A stretch of 64,000 bases of DNA, from the NCBI GenBank assembly GCA_946811185.2, contig OX328113.1, forward strand, positions 24,465,521-24,529,520, given 5' to 3'. The stretch comes from Hippopus hippopus (lineage: Eukaryota; Mollusca; Bivalvia; Cardiida; Cardiidae). This document shows positions 10,175 to 21,778 of the stretch, in pieces (within the stretch, counting starts at the first letter, position 1; each line of letters begins with the position of its first letter). Position numbers and translations under genes: made by a program. The notes below the pieces were generated by a model. The model worked only from the letters and a program-made list of their open reading frames with translations. It searched no databases and was not told where the DNA came from.

Positions 10175-10946
10175 AAGAGGGCCATGATGGCCCTGTATCG
10201 CTCAATTGGCTAATAAGTAAAAACACTACAAGCCAAACATTACAATACTTGGCCAATTGGTTTCGAACTAGAAGACATATGAAATTTCTTCTATAAAATC
10301 CTAAGAGAAAGGTATGACCTCAGGGCAAAGCCATTTTTGACCACAGAGCTAAAATTATTTGAATCCTGGTGGAGGTCCACAAGATAAAGCCCCATACCAA
10401 AATTAGTAATACAGGTCTGGAATGTGTGGTTATAAACAAGAAGATTTTTCAGTTTCTTCTAAAAAAGGCCCTGTAAAACATTAGACCCCTGAGACAGGGC
10501 TGAATTTAGTAACAAGAAGATTTCTAAAGTTTTCACTATACAAGCCCACAAAAAACTTGTGACCCCCGGGGCAGGGCCAAACTTGACCCCAGGATTATAA
10601 TATGGGCCCTCTTAGTAGGGGCCCACTAAATAAAGCAACATGCCAAATTTGGTAGCCCTAGGCCTTATGGCTAGGTATGAGAAGATTTTTTAAGTTTTCC
10701 CTATATAAGCCCATATAAAACTTGTGACCCCTGGAGCGGGGCTAAATTTGATCCCAGGGCTATAATTTGGGCCCTCTTGGTAGAGGCCAACTATATAAAG
10801 CTACATGCAAATTTTGATAGCCCTAGGCTGTATGGCTAGGTATGAGAAGATTTTTAAAGTTTTCCCTATATAAACCCATGTAAAACTTGTGACCCCTGGG
10901 GCTTATTAGCCAGTGGAGCGATACAGGGCCATCGTGGCCCTCTTGT
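10175..10946 (-). mobile_element. family F copy in reverse orientation with the tail signature at both ends
   Basis: Three or four F units are read on the minus strand. The canonical tail is at 10175-10215 in reverse, and the same tail occurs again in forward orientation at 10905-10946, so the block ends in ~43-bp inverted repeats. The stretch near 10441-10503 is the SINE-free counterpart of the SINE1 site at 3377. Confidence 0.6.
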
Positions 10947-10949
10947 TGT

Positions 10950-11984
10950 TGAAACTCTAAGCTAAGGAAAGTGGCTTTGCCAAACAACTGATAATTTTAA
11001 AAGTAAGATATCATTCCTCTTCTTTTGAATAACTCAACAACTGTAGGTGTTGATAGTGGCATCTCATATGAAATTCATATGAGATTTTTTTGTTTTGATG
11101 TCAGTATTATCTGTTTGGTGATGATTGTAACCTAAGTACCAAAGCTATATGTGCACAACAACCGACCATCCTTGCTTCGGTTAAACATCCACAATACCAC
11201 TTGGTGATTGGATTTATGCCTTGGTTATATTCAACCTATAAATTGTATGCTTTACTGGAAGTGTGGCACGGACAAATTTGTGCTCAAAGAATGACAACTT
11301 TTTTTTGTGCCATGATTCCATGGAGTTTATTTTCATCAAAGTGTTTGCCTATATAAGACCGGACTTGTCTGGGGTGATAAATTCCCATTCTTAACTTTTG
11401 CGTCACTGGTTTTGAATGTGCCCATATTGTAAATGTGAAACCCTGTACAGAAGAAGTGCGGAACAAGCATGTCTTGTCTGACATTGTTAAAGTTTTTCAT
11501 TAGTCATTATTTCTACGTATCAGTATAGCCAATGGCAACATATTACATGTACATGTGTAAATTAAAAAGAATGGGCTGCTAAATAGAATGAGCTCACTTT
11601 GATAGTTATTGCACATAATGCAGTCTTTTGAAACATGCTATGCAGTTTGCGTCCGAGTTACACACAATCATAAAGCCTGCCGATTTTATTAAGATAGGCA
11701 ATAGAATTTGAAGTATTAAGGGAAGCACAAAACAGAGAAAATCCTTAAAAAATATAATGGGCTATCGTGAAGTTGTCTTACCTTACAATATCATTTTGGC
11801 CAAAAGTCACAAGCTCTGAGATGAGACAGTTATTACAAAAGGGGGCATTGCGGAAGTATTGTCTTGAAAAGGTTGCAAGATAAGACACTCACAGTATGTG
11901 TAATAAGAATGAATGATGGAAAGCCTCTTGATATTTTTTATTGAATTGAGAGACCAAAATAAAGACAACTGAAAGAAGGCTTAA
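10950..11984. other. AT-rich stretch without recognised genes
   Basis: The only clear structure is a perfect palindrome at 11061-11085 (ATCTCATATGAA, one base, TTCATATGAGAT) followed by a run of T. The 66-residue minus-strand ORF at 11284-11484 shows no motif I recognise. Confidence 0.5.
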
Positions 11985-12357
11985 AGTTCAAAAGTGACCA
12001 AAAATAAAAGTGGGCATGTTAAAATGCATTTAAATTTAATTCATGCCATTTATAAAGAATAGAAATTATTGTGACGATAACAACCTGCTCTTGTACGGTC
12101 AGTCTAAGTGTTTGTCACTGGCAGAAAAATTAATTTTAACGGTAGGTCAAAAGATGCCAGGTCACTCTATCTTTTGTTTACTTTTTACCAGGTTTTAAAA
12201 TTCATTTTTCTGCCAGCGACAAACACTTGGACAACTGTATGATAACATATTGTGGTCTTCACAATAATTTCGTACTTTTAAAAGGTATGATCTAAATTCA
12301 ACTGCATTTTGACACCCACATTGTTTGCTGTTAGCTGCTATTGGGACTTTCAGCCCT
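11985..12357. mobile_element. MITE-H fold-back element
   Basis: The outer arms pair 'gttaaaatgcatttaaattt' and attcatgcc with the complement near 12270-12320. The inner arms are 'aagtgtttgtcactggcag' (12108) and 'ctgccagcgacaaacactt' (12211). Relatives lie at 53680-54260 and 60935-61040, where the termini read TTAAAGGCCCA. Confidence 0.65.
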
Positions 12358-12871
12358 AGCCGCAGAATCAGTCATAGTCCGATAAACAAACTTTTTTTTC
12401 TTTTTAAATAAAATGCCAGAAGAAAATTAAGTTTAAAACAGGAAATTAATTCCATGAAAATGTCTGAAATGAGTTATGTACTGAATTCATTGCTATCGAA
12501 ACAAAACACAAAAGGTACAATGCAGAGTCATATCTGCCTTTAATTTCGAAACATACTTCAGGAGGAAAACAATCGAGAAAAAAATGCTTGAAATGATTAA
12601 GACAATATAGAGTAAGTAACATAAAAGCACCATCTAATTGATTTTCTAAGTGCACCTGTTTGAAATTTCAAAAATTTTGTTATGTGAACTATAGGTTAAA
12701 AAGCAGTAAATAAAGTAGGAAGGAAAAATTCAACTTGAAGTAGTAAAGTATTATGATCGCTCAAACTATGTTCAAGACTTTGTTTAGATGGGAAAAGATG
12801 CAGAAATTAAAAAACCCTGATAAAATAATGTAACAAAAAATAAGAGCAAAAATAAAGGGGAGATAACTCAA
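12358..12871. other. AT-rich stretch without recognised genes
   Basis: No repeat family or coding signal recognised. The 69-residue minus-strand ORF at 12446-12655 has low-complexity, cysteine/phenylalanine-rich content typical of chance ORFs. Confidence 0.4.
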
Positions 12872-13338
12872 AAACTGTTAGCTGTTGGAAATTTTCATCA
12901 TAATTCTACAATAACGACTGTACAATTGCAAAACATCAATGGAATCCCTTTATATATTAAACAATGTTGTGGTTTTTCGTAAAGTTGGAGAATTAAAAAA
13001 CCTAAAATTTAGGCATGTCATACAATTGTGTAAAAACACATTTACTATAATAATTTTACATAAGTTTTAGCATAAGCTGTTGTATCTGGTATTGCTTAAG
13101 ACAGCATGAAATTGCTAACTTTCAGCTCTGTGTAACAATAAAAATATCACCAACTTCCTAACAGACCCCTCTTCGGGTCAAAATTACCCACCCACTTTGA
13201 ACCAGCACACACCCTACAAACCTTTACCAATTGATTCAATATTGCATAATATTACAGCCAACACGTATAGGTTTCAGTGTACAAAGTTTAAAGAAAGTCA
13301 GTAGTGGCCATGAAAACAGCCTTATGGACACTCCTCCA
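12872..13338 (-). repeat. right arm of the large inverted repeat
   Basis: Read on the minus strand it starts GGAGGAGTGTCCATAAGG and follows the left arm through 'tagggtgtgtgctggttcaa' and 'gttttgcaattgtacagt'. The two arms enclose ~3.4 kb. Confidence 0.85.
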
Positions 13339-13403
13339 AAAATATTGTCATTTGGTAACATAGAACAGTTTGTATTGTGATGAGTTTATTGTATTGATTT
13401 TAA

Positions 13404-15010
13404 CCCTTTCTCAAACCAATTTTTTTTTTAAAACTGTATGTAGTAGGTGTTTGAGATCATTGTCGAAAATGGTGGAAGTGCTTAAAACCAGCATTAATTT
13501 TCTCCTTTTACGCTGTGTTTCGTATCTCTTGGAATACAAATTCTATCACTTGAGCAACACTTCATATATCTTCTGCAGATGCTTTCAAATTGGACAATAC
13601 TAAAATTTTGTTGTTTTGTAAAAAGTTAATCTTTAAATGGCCTTTCACAACCACAGTTGCCTTTGCGGCCAGCTTATATCAAGATCAGACACGTTCTGTC
13701 TGATTGTTGATCTACTCTGTCCACTTTGCTGACAAAAGCAACCTTGAAACTGCAATTAATTGGGTTTTATTTCTAGACTGAAAGAGTCTGTTGGGTTTAT
13801 TCGGGCACTTTAACCTTTTACCATAGAATACCTACTTTTAACAACCCTGGGGAAGAAGCCTATTGAAAACATTATTGCAAAAGGAGAAAATGCTTTTCTA
13901 CCTTATCAAAGAAAAATTGCATCATTTGAGCTACAATGAAATTGTTGTCTGCAGATGCTTTCAAATTGGACAATAGTAAAATTTTGTCACTTTTTTTTTT
14001 TGTAAGTAGTTAAAATAGTGTTTAGTTTGATGAGTTGGTGTTTATTCTTTCCCTTTATCACATGGCAACATTTTAGACTTGCCCAAATTGAAAGTGTTTT
14101 TAAACAAAAGTTACAAGTGGATCAAATGATTGGATTTGTCTATGAAAGGTCAGAAAACATTGTGTGAAAAAAAGAAAATGCTGGTCACCAGCATTTTCTC
14201 CTTTTTTCACAATGTTTTCAAATGCATTCTTTCTCAGGCTTGTTGAAAGTTGGAACTATGTAGTAGATGGTTAATCCTGTATCAAACCTGCCATTGTTTA
14301 AAAAAAATAGGATTGAATAGGTTCTTGAAAACATTGTGGAAAATGGTGAAACTGCTGGTAAGTAGGAATTACTCATTTTCCTCCATGTTTTCTACCCGAT
14401 CATAGACAAATCACAGCATTTATACCACATAGTAATTAGTCAGCTGCAAATACTGGTACTTGCAACATGTGCAAGTCTAAAATTTTGCCGTTTGGTAAAG
14501 AGTTGAAATATTCTGTATTGTAATGAGGTGTATTGTCTTTAACTTTTTCTCTTACCAGCTATCGTTGTTAACCCTTTACCACACAATCCTGAGTTTTAAC
14601 AACCCTGTCACAGAAGGCAGCGTTTGAAATCATGGTGAGAACAGGGGAAAATACTGGTTACCAACATTTTCTCCTTTCTCCACAGGTTTTCTAAACTTTC
14701 ATGGACCATCATTTCAGCTAAATTAAGTATGTCATCTGCAATTGCTTTCAATTTGGACGTGTCTAAAAGTTCGTCTTTTGTTAAAAGAGTTAAACAAAAA
14801 GATGGTAAAGGTTTTTTAAAACATTATGGAAAATGGTGAATGTGCTTGTAACCTGCATTTTCTTTTTCCAACAATGTTTTCTACCCCTTGAGAGACAAAT
14901 TCCATGGTCATAGCTATATTCAATTTTGTCTTCTTTGACTTTGGACAAGTCTAAGAATTTTGGTATTCAGCATTTTCTCCTTCTTCCACATTGTTTTCTA
15001 TAGCCATTTT
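13404..15010. mobile_element. cluster of six MITE-A copies
   Basis: Approximate members: 13404-13625, 13814-14009, 14051-14270, 14275-14502, 14572-14789 and 14800-15010. Most start and end next to TTAA (13400, 13810, 14271, 14568, 14790). Copies at 14051 and 14275 are separated by exactly one TTAA. Orientation varies: 14051 reads opposite to its neighbours. The copies differ by many substitutions, so the cluster is old and did not arise by recent amplification. Confidence 0.75.
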
Positions 15011-15219
15011 AATTTAAGATTGATGAATTTAATCTTTGGGTAATATGTTGTATACTGTCATGAACTTTTCATTTTGAGTATTAAAATATTTTCTTTATTA
15101 TATTTCGTTGTTCTTCTCGTTTAAACTTGATCTCAGTAGAGAAACAAGTTCTGTAAATTTATTACAGAAACTCAAATAATATTCATACTTTAAACACCTC
15201 TGTATTAAAAATGAAAAAT

Positions 15220-15465
15220 TCAAATACACAGAGTAGCAAAAGGTAATTTCCCTGTGTCCCACCATCGCCTATCCAAGTGTCTTTCTTGCCCGTTCTCTGT
15301 CCGGCTGTTGGTTTCTCTATCCAGCTGTCTTTTTCTTTTCTCCCCGTTTCTCTGTTTTTTTTTTTTGCCGATGCGGGTGCGTCTCGATCCTCGGTTCTTC
15401 GCCTTCCGAGTCGGGTCCCCTGACCACTGCGCCACTTTGGAGCCTATTAGATTAAGGTTGTAGTT
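15220..15465 (-). repeat. possible tRNA-related SINE relic
   Basis: On the minus strand 'ggctccaaagtggcgcagtg' contains an A-box-like TGGCGCAGTGG, but the B box is poor. A run of T at about 15356-15366 and C/T-rich sequence follow. The 86-residue and 69-residue ORFs are K/R- or S/L-rich artefacts of this composition. Confidence 0.3.
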
Positions 15466-15574
15466 TATATTTGAATACAATGTCTTGTAAAAACATTAAA
15501 AAAAAAAACAACCGGAAGTCTCGTTATCAACGCCAGGTGAGTTCAGTTCTGCAAGCAAAAACTTTCTATCAAAC

Positions 15575-15725
15575 TAGTCCGTATTTAAACAACCTCTGAC
15601 AGAAGACTTGTGGAAAAAGGAGAAAATCATGATAATCAACATTGTTTCTGTCCCTGCAATGTTTTCTTCATTTTCAAAGAAATTCCCATCATTTAAGCCA
15701 CAATTCTTACTTTTTGTCGTCTGCT
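15575..15725. repeat. decayed MITE-A
   Basis: Shows 'gtggaaaaaggagaaaatca', 'ttttcaaagaaattcccatc' and tttgtcgtctgc. The termini are lost. Confidence 0.55.
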
Positions 15726-15846
15726 ACAATCAAACACGCACGCAGAAATAACTGAAACTATCCCTGTGAAATACTGGTGGTAATGATACAAAATATGAAC
15801 GCACGTGAAAAGATTGTGACAAAAGGTGCTATTCAGTTCGGGTCCT

Positions 15847-16244
15847 GGGCCCGGTTTTACGAAAAAACTTGACTCTCTTATTTTGCTTAAGTCTGGCGAT
15901 GGACCCAATTTCCGACTTAAGTTGAATTGGTTACGTAAGTCCCATTTTACCAATATAAACAGACTTAAGAAACATTCTGAAATCCTAAGTTGGCACGACA
16001 TCTCATACTCCTCTAAGAATCACACTCCTCTAAGAAAAATAATAAACTTAAGTTTGTTAAAATAACTTAAGTCCATTATTTTGCTGAGCTGAGTCTGAAA
16101 GGTTGTGTTGACCCAGGATTTGAGAATCTTACTACAGTCTGTTAATGTTTCTGAAATGCATCTCAAATAAAGAACTCAACTTAAGTCAGAATCGCGGAGT
16201 TGAGTAAGATAAGAAACTTAAGTTTTTTTTGTGAAACCGGGCCC
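15847..16244. mobile_element. fold-back element with GGGCCCGGTTT ends
   Basis: Left GGGCCCGGTTTTACGAAAAA; right, on the complement, GGGCCCGGTTTCAC then a run of A and ACTTAAGT. The interior repeats ACTTAAGT many times (e.g. 15923, 16047, 16066, 16180, 16218), like subterminal transposase-binding repeats. No transposase. Confidence 0.7.
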
Positions 16245-16309
16245 TGGCGTTAAGTTTCCGAAGCCTTATCACGGTCTACATAGATCTTTAAACATAATCT
16301 GCATATCTG

Positions 16310-16400
16310 TACCATTTTTTCTTTTTTCTTTTGGTCATTTCTGACAAAGTAACGTCAAATACGTAGGAGAAAAATGATCAGACTGAAACCAGGCTGTTGT
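16310..16400. repeat. half copy of hairpin MITE-K
   Basis: 'tttctgacaaagtaacgtca' and 'aaaaatgatcagactgaaac' match the right half of the complete hairpin at 53484-53605. The flanking 16401-16855 is unassigned; a C-rich run lies at about 16833-16850. Confidence 0.55.
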
Positions 16401-16856
16401 TATGCCGTTTTCAAAAGTACAAGTACAGTGTATATGTAACTTTTTTTATTCGGCATAAAACCGCACTTGCATGTTTACAGCTTGCAATGGAAACAACAAC
16501 TACGAGGTCATATGCATGGAAAACAAAGACTTACATAGATGTTCATTATCTGAGAAGTATGAAAAAGTAAACAAATACGATTAAAGAAATTACAACTAGC
16601 AATATAGTGTATCCAAACTTAGAGCACGAACTAAAAAAAAAACTATGAGATTTTTCAAGACTATAATCAGACTAGCTGTCATGTGCAGTCCGATCTTGAT
16701 CCATACCGTATGCTACGTGTTTCTTGAACATTTTGACTGATAGGCTGACCAGTACTCCGCTTTGCTAAACAGCACACCCACGAAAGCCCAGTGTGGCCGG
16801 TAAGGATCGACCCCAGATTGTCTAAATCATATATCCCCCCTCCCCCCCCCCAACGT

Positions 16857-17265
16857 ACTCTTTACCAGATGACAAAATTGTAGACTTATCCAAATTGGAA
16901 GTATTTGCAGACGACAATTCAGATATGGCTAACATTATAGTATTTGTCCATGTTAGACTTGATAATAATGTGGGAAAAGCATTTTCTGCTTTCACCGCAA
17001 TGTTTTCCAAAGCTACCTTTCTCGTGGTCGTTCGAACACTAGACTGTTTGGTAAAAGGTTACGGTGCTGGATTTGTAACAACCGAATTCTTGAACGAACC
17101 ACGTTTGTTGAAGTGTTCCTGGGCAAGGCACTGCAAAGCCCGTCTAATGCTGGTGAAAAGCATTTTCACCTTTGTCCAAAATATTTACCGTTAGATAGAT
17201 CTCAAAAATTTAATCGTCTGCAAAAGCTTTTAATATGGACAAATCTAAAATTTTGCCGTCTGATA
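16857..17265. mobile_element. MITE-A copy followed by a decayed copy
   Basis: 16857-17060 reads 'accagatgacaaaattgtag', 'ttggaagtatttgcagacga' and ends TTTGGTAAAAGG. 17080-17265 keeps 'ggtgaaaagcattttcacc' and 'ctaaaattttgccgtctg'. The 99- and 62-residue ORFs are repeat artefacts. Confidence 0.65.
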
Positions 17266-17394
17266 CAGATTTTGAAATGATGTCTATGGTGATGAAGTTA
17301 TCGGCTGCTTTCCGAGAAACGATTTCTGTCACAATGGCAATTATTTAACTTTGAAGGTGATTGATTGTGTTTTTATACCGCTTTCTAAATAATT

Positions 17395-18010
17395 CAGTCA
17401 TATCACAGCGACAGCCTAGGCCTACATATTCATGTATTTCCTGGGTTTCACCAGTACTAGGCTTGAGCTCTAGATTGTCTTGCTCTGGGATACTCCCACG
17501 AAAATACAGTGTTTCCAGTGAGGCTTGAACTTGAGGTTACATTTAGTTATATCACGGCGACAGCTGATCAGTTATTCCTGTTTCTTAACTTCCTTCATCT
17601 CACAGGTACTAGGACAGGTTTTTGAAGTGTTTTGCCCTAGGGAACTCTCGCAGATCCCAAATCTCTCTCTTAGAGATCGAACCGATGACTGGTAGACTAT
17701 GGATCCTACGTCTAAACTAATAAGCCACGCTGACACCCTTTGGCCAAGCCGGATATGGAACTCACATATTTTTAAGTCAAGTCAAGTAGATTTTATTTAC
17801 AAAGTCGGGAACAAATAACATGAAACACAAGCTCTGTTGAGCTTTTCACACCGACTTTACGTCACCAACTGAACCACAGGGCTCGACATGATCAAACCCA
17901 CAACTCCTATTTTCAATCCCGACTGTCACCAACTGAGCTACTAGGCTCGGTATCAAACACACAACCCCTAAATTTTCTAGCGCCGCACATTACCGACTGA
18001 GTTCATCACG
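17395..18010 (-). repeat. degenerate tRNA-related SINE remnants
   Basis: On the minus strand there are at least two tRNA-like A boxes, 'cctagtagctcagttggtga' (near 17935-17955) and 'cctgtggttcagttggtgac', plus a B-box-like GGTTCGATCTC (about 17665). The 3' body motif of SINE1 appears as 'tatcacggcgacagctgatc'. Boundaries are uncertain. Confidence 0.45.
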
Positions 18011-18297
18011 ACGACCATCATTTAACCTTGTCATGGATGGGGTGGGGTAAAATAGGTGACATAGACAACGACAGAGAGTATGATGATAATTTGGCAAAAA
18101 AGTGACTGAAAAAGGAGAAAAGAGAGACCACAGCAATAAATTCACCCACCTCGATGTTTGTTAATTCCAGACTTTATCTATTGATTAAATACTAGTAATC
18201 CATCATTTAAAAAAAAAATCAAACATTGTCTCATCTTAAATAAGAATTTTACACAAGAGACTAACACACTAAACAGTTTCTAAAAAGTAAGAAACGG

Positions 18298-18412
18298 AAT
18301 CGAAACGAAACGCAACGAAACGAAACGCAACGAAACCAACCGAAACGGAATAAACCGAGAACGAAACGGGACGAAACGAAATAGAACGAAACGAAATGAG
18401 ACGAAATTTAGC
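18298..18412 (+). repeat. imperfect (CGAAA)n microsatellite
   Basis: Repeated aacgaaacg / aacgcaacg blocks with interruptions. Neighbouring 18010-18297 and 18413-18754 contain nothing else I recognise. Confidence 0.85.
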
Positions 18413-18754
18413 AGCGTGATTTTTTTTTAAAACTCTTCTTTTTGTCTAAAGTTATCGTTTTTCTGTTGTACCTTTTCTTATTGTTTTATCCCACGTTTTA
18501 TGTAGGGCACAAAAAGAATATGTTGCTGAATTTTTGCTATTATCTCATTGCTTGAAAATCTGGTCAGAGTCAAGATTAAGTACTTAAAACGATTACCCTC
18601 TACCAGGACCTGTGGCTTTGGAAGTTGCACAAAAAATTAACATATTTTGTGCAACTGTAAAGATTTGGCATGTACAGAAAATATAATTTTCTTTCTTTTC
18701 TGTTCTTCTGTCATTGAGGTATCATAGTACTATCACAGGGCGCCGGAATATGCC

Positions 18755-19160
18755 GAGCCTCGGTAGCGCAGTCGGTAGCGTACAGGATTTGAGAAGACGG
18801 GTCGCTCGAGGATTGATGATAGTCATTCTTCTCTCACCGCTGACCACCGATGGTTAGCGATGGAAAGCAGCCAGTGGCTTGGGAAGAATATTATGCGAAG
18901 TACTGGTAAAAGGAACTGCAGGAAAATATAGACAGGTGAAATGCAGCAAGTTTGTATGGTTTGTATTAGAGTTAAACGCCTTTGTAACAGCATAGTTCGT
19001 ATCATGGCTGTCAGTGATGCACCAATGTGTTTCCTGGCTTTTTTACACCAGTGCTGACATAACTTTCTTTCCAAAGCCACTGACATTTTCAATCCAGATC
19101 AGCCTGGACCTTCTTTTTTTTTCCCCCTCAATGCAGCGATACAACTGAAATAATGTTGAA
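18755..19160 (+). mobile_element. SINE1 copy split by another SINE
   Basis: The head 'ccgagcctcggtagcgcagt' lacks a proper B box. The body runs to 18947 and resumes at 19130 with 'gatacaactgaaataatgtt'. The two parts are separated by the insertion in the next entry. Confidence 0.75.
18948..19129 (-). mobile_element. 5'-truncated SINE nested in SINE1
   Basis: On the minus strand it ends 'ggcgtttaactctaatacaa' and accatacaaactt. AATGCAGC occurs immediately on both sides (18940-18947 and 19130-19137) as target duplication. It is the same type as the nested SINE at 54483-54742 ('agccaggaaacacattggtg'). Confidence 0.75.
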
Positions 19161-19264
19161 TATTTCGAATGAAGCTCGCCTTCAATACCCTTAAGTATGC
19201 CTTTAAGATGCTTACAGCTGAACCTTGCGAGTATGGTTTTCTCCCAGATTTTTATTTCTTAATT

Positions 19265-19532
19265 TGAAGCATGTTCTGTAAAAGGGTACGTAATGAATCC
19301 GTAAAAAGTATCGACCCGGGTTAGCCTGCGCAGTCCCCGCAGGCTGACCTGAGCCGAAACCTTTTGCTATTGGCCAATTTTCTGCATGTCAAAAGACCAG
19401 AGTACTTCATGATACAGTGGATTGTTATACAAAACAGATTTTATGGATCTATAATTGTGTGAGGACTTGCTTGGTATCATGCATCACGGAGATGTATTAA
19501 GCCCCCGTTTGCCAGAGCATAGCGAGCTCATT
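19265..19532. mobile_element. MITE-B copy
   Basis: The left end is the degraded 'gaagcatgttctgtaaaagg'. The core palindrome lies between 'gtatcgacccgggttagcct' and 'ggctgacctgagccgaaac'. The right end is 'aagcccccgtttgccagagc'. Confidence 0.75.
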
Positions 19533-19959
19533 GTATATTTTGTGTTCTATTTTTAGCTTTAATAAGTCACTTTAATAAACGTCCAGGCATGACCTGTTTG
19601 ATAAAGAGATGACTTCGGGTCTGAAAAGAGAAAACGGGTATGACTACACTTTAGAACCGCCTGAATGAGGGGGTTCTATCAAGCCCAAAAATCTAAATTT
19701 GGATGAGAAATTATCATTAAACAAGAACGAAAACATTTTATTGCATAGATATATTGACTTGATGAGGCTTCACTGTACCAGTTGTGAAAGTCCTCACAAT
19801 GCTCTCATCTTTATGGAACCTTTCTGTCTGGTATACACACCAGCACAACATACATACATGTAGCTCAAACTGTTCAATGATGACCACATTTAATTTCGCA
19901 AATACATGTATACTCATGGAGTGTCAGCCTACTTTTCACTAGGTAAAGAGCGCTTTTAA

Positions 19960-20318
19960 GGCTTTCCTCCCCTGAAGCTTCTGGTCAACATGGCATAATT
20001 TTTTTGTTGTTAGATTATTGAGAATTTATAGTGATTCAATAATTCTAAACACTTTTAACTGCCCAGAATTTCTTTAAATGCCTATCTAAAAAGTTTCTGT
20101 TCATACCTCTATTACTTTTTTGTACAGGCAGGTAATAATAATCTCCCTTTAAATTGAGGATATTGTGATTTTAGAATCGAAAATGATAATTCTATGAAGG
20201 CAAAACCTCCAAAAGTGGCTCATTACGATGCTACAATAGTGATGATTTTTAATGATGTCATATTTTCCAGAGTAAAATTACAGTGGAAATAGATGTTCTG
20301 CTTCAGGGTAGGAATACC
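19960..20318. mobile_element. MITE-D copy 1, flanked by TTAA
   Basis: The ends GGCTTTCCTCCCCTGAAGC and (complement) GGTATTCCTACCCTGAAGC are inverted repeats. TTAA lies on both sides (19956-19959, 20319-20322). A second copy at 55302-55672 is about 90% alike over its whole length. It is not coding. Confidence 0.8.
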
Positions 20319-20322
20319 TTAA

Positions 20323-21455
20323 GGGCATGTATTTCATGGGTATTTTATCAGCTTTTGCGTATCAGTATTTTTCAGCGAAGGTGAATGCGCTGGCTTTTGA
20401 CCCAACTTCTTGGGACTGATAAAGAATGAATAGATGCTAATTTGCAATTGGTGAAAAAATATGCACATATCTTCATAAGTGTTATCTGGTACTACTTTTC
20501 ATCAAAATGAAAAACAGTGAGGAAAAAGAGGCAATTGCTTGTAAGTTACTTTTCATATTAAGCCACTAAAGAGTTTCAATATTCATATTCAAATATCTCT
20601 TACGCCATCTATCTTTATTGAAGATATTTCTCACTGAAGGTGAATAGATACACACGCAGGGGGAGATAAATCCAGTCTAGAAGAAATCATCCGCAATTTC
20701 AAAGAAAGGCCAATATCTTATCACCAACAAATGTACAGTATGCGTAATATAAATGACACACAAAACTTGCTCAGGATCTGACAGTGAGTTAGCACTAACT
20801 TATTTTAAAGCGGTCTTTTGAGTCTACTGTAAGTAACAATTTCTTTCCGTACTTTTTAGAAACCTCTATTTTTAAATAAATTCAACTAGCAGAGAGCAAA
20901 CTGGAAGGTTGCTTCCCCCGTAATAATGCACAAAACTTTAGATGTACACAAAAATTTTAAAATTAATTGGTACATACGCCGGGGACATAATCTTGTCTGA
21001 AAGAAATGATCTTCTTATCGCTCTTAGTCGCAAGTAGAATCAAAGCGCTGACGCACTGAAGGCAGCCGGTTTTTAACAAATACCTGGCTGATTCTTTTCT
21101 CTGCAGAGATTAACTTTATTTATTACTTAAACACTAATTTAGATATAACTCTATCCTAGTACAACAGATGAAAAAGAGTGAACAAAAATTTCACTGAATG
21201 ATACTGAAACATTGTTGGTAACAAGGACTTGCTTGTGTTCAAATGATGTTTTCAAAAGGCTTTTGAAAGAATTACAAAAGCTCTATCCCTTTGGTATGAA
21301 ATGTTTTTGATCGTTAAAATTTAGCTAAAATCATAAAATGCAAGTTTTAGAACAATTTTGCACAGGGTAGATACTTTAATAGGTCAAAATCCCTCCAGTC
21401 ACTGAAAATCATACTTTTTCTATATTTTTTCTAATTGACTTTTGTAGGCACAAGA
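20323..21455. other. AT-rich stretch without recognised features
   Basis: No ORF above 60 codons with recognisable content and no family member identified. 'gcgaaggtgaatgcgctgg' (20376) and 'actgaaggtgaatagataca' (20633) are weakly similar direct motifs. Confidence 0.4.
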
Positions 21456-21479
21456 TATGCTTTGTTATTTGTTAAGTTT

Positions 21480-21722
21480 GGCTGAGCCCTGTGGTGCAAA
21501 TGACTTGAAATCAGGGGGTCGATGGCTTAAATCCCCAGCTTGCCCTTTATTTTCTTTTTTTTTTTTGAGCACTGACAATATTCACTGCAACAGGATACAT
21601 TCCTTTCTCACCGCTGATCATTGTTTCAAAGATAATGTAAGAAAGTGGCTTTGCAAGGTTATTGTACAAAGAACTAGTCAAGAAATTCCAGCAAATCACT
21701 GGCTGCCAAAATATAAATAGAA
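21480..21722 (+). mobile_element. diverged SINE1 copy
   Basis: Head 'ggctgagccctgtggtgcaa' with a decayed B box (ggcttaaatcccc). A run of T at about 21556-21566 interrupts the body. 'caccgctgatcattgtttca' identifies the family. The 87-residue ORF across it is an artefact. Confidence 0.65.
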
Positions 21723-21778
21723 CATGAGGGCCACTGGCCTTAAAGCACTCACCTGAGTAAAGTTATCTGGGATTGATA

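Noticed and set aside
18298..18412. Telomere-like repeat
   Set aside because: The unit is CGAAA/CGCAA, not TTAGGG, and the tract is short and internal.
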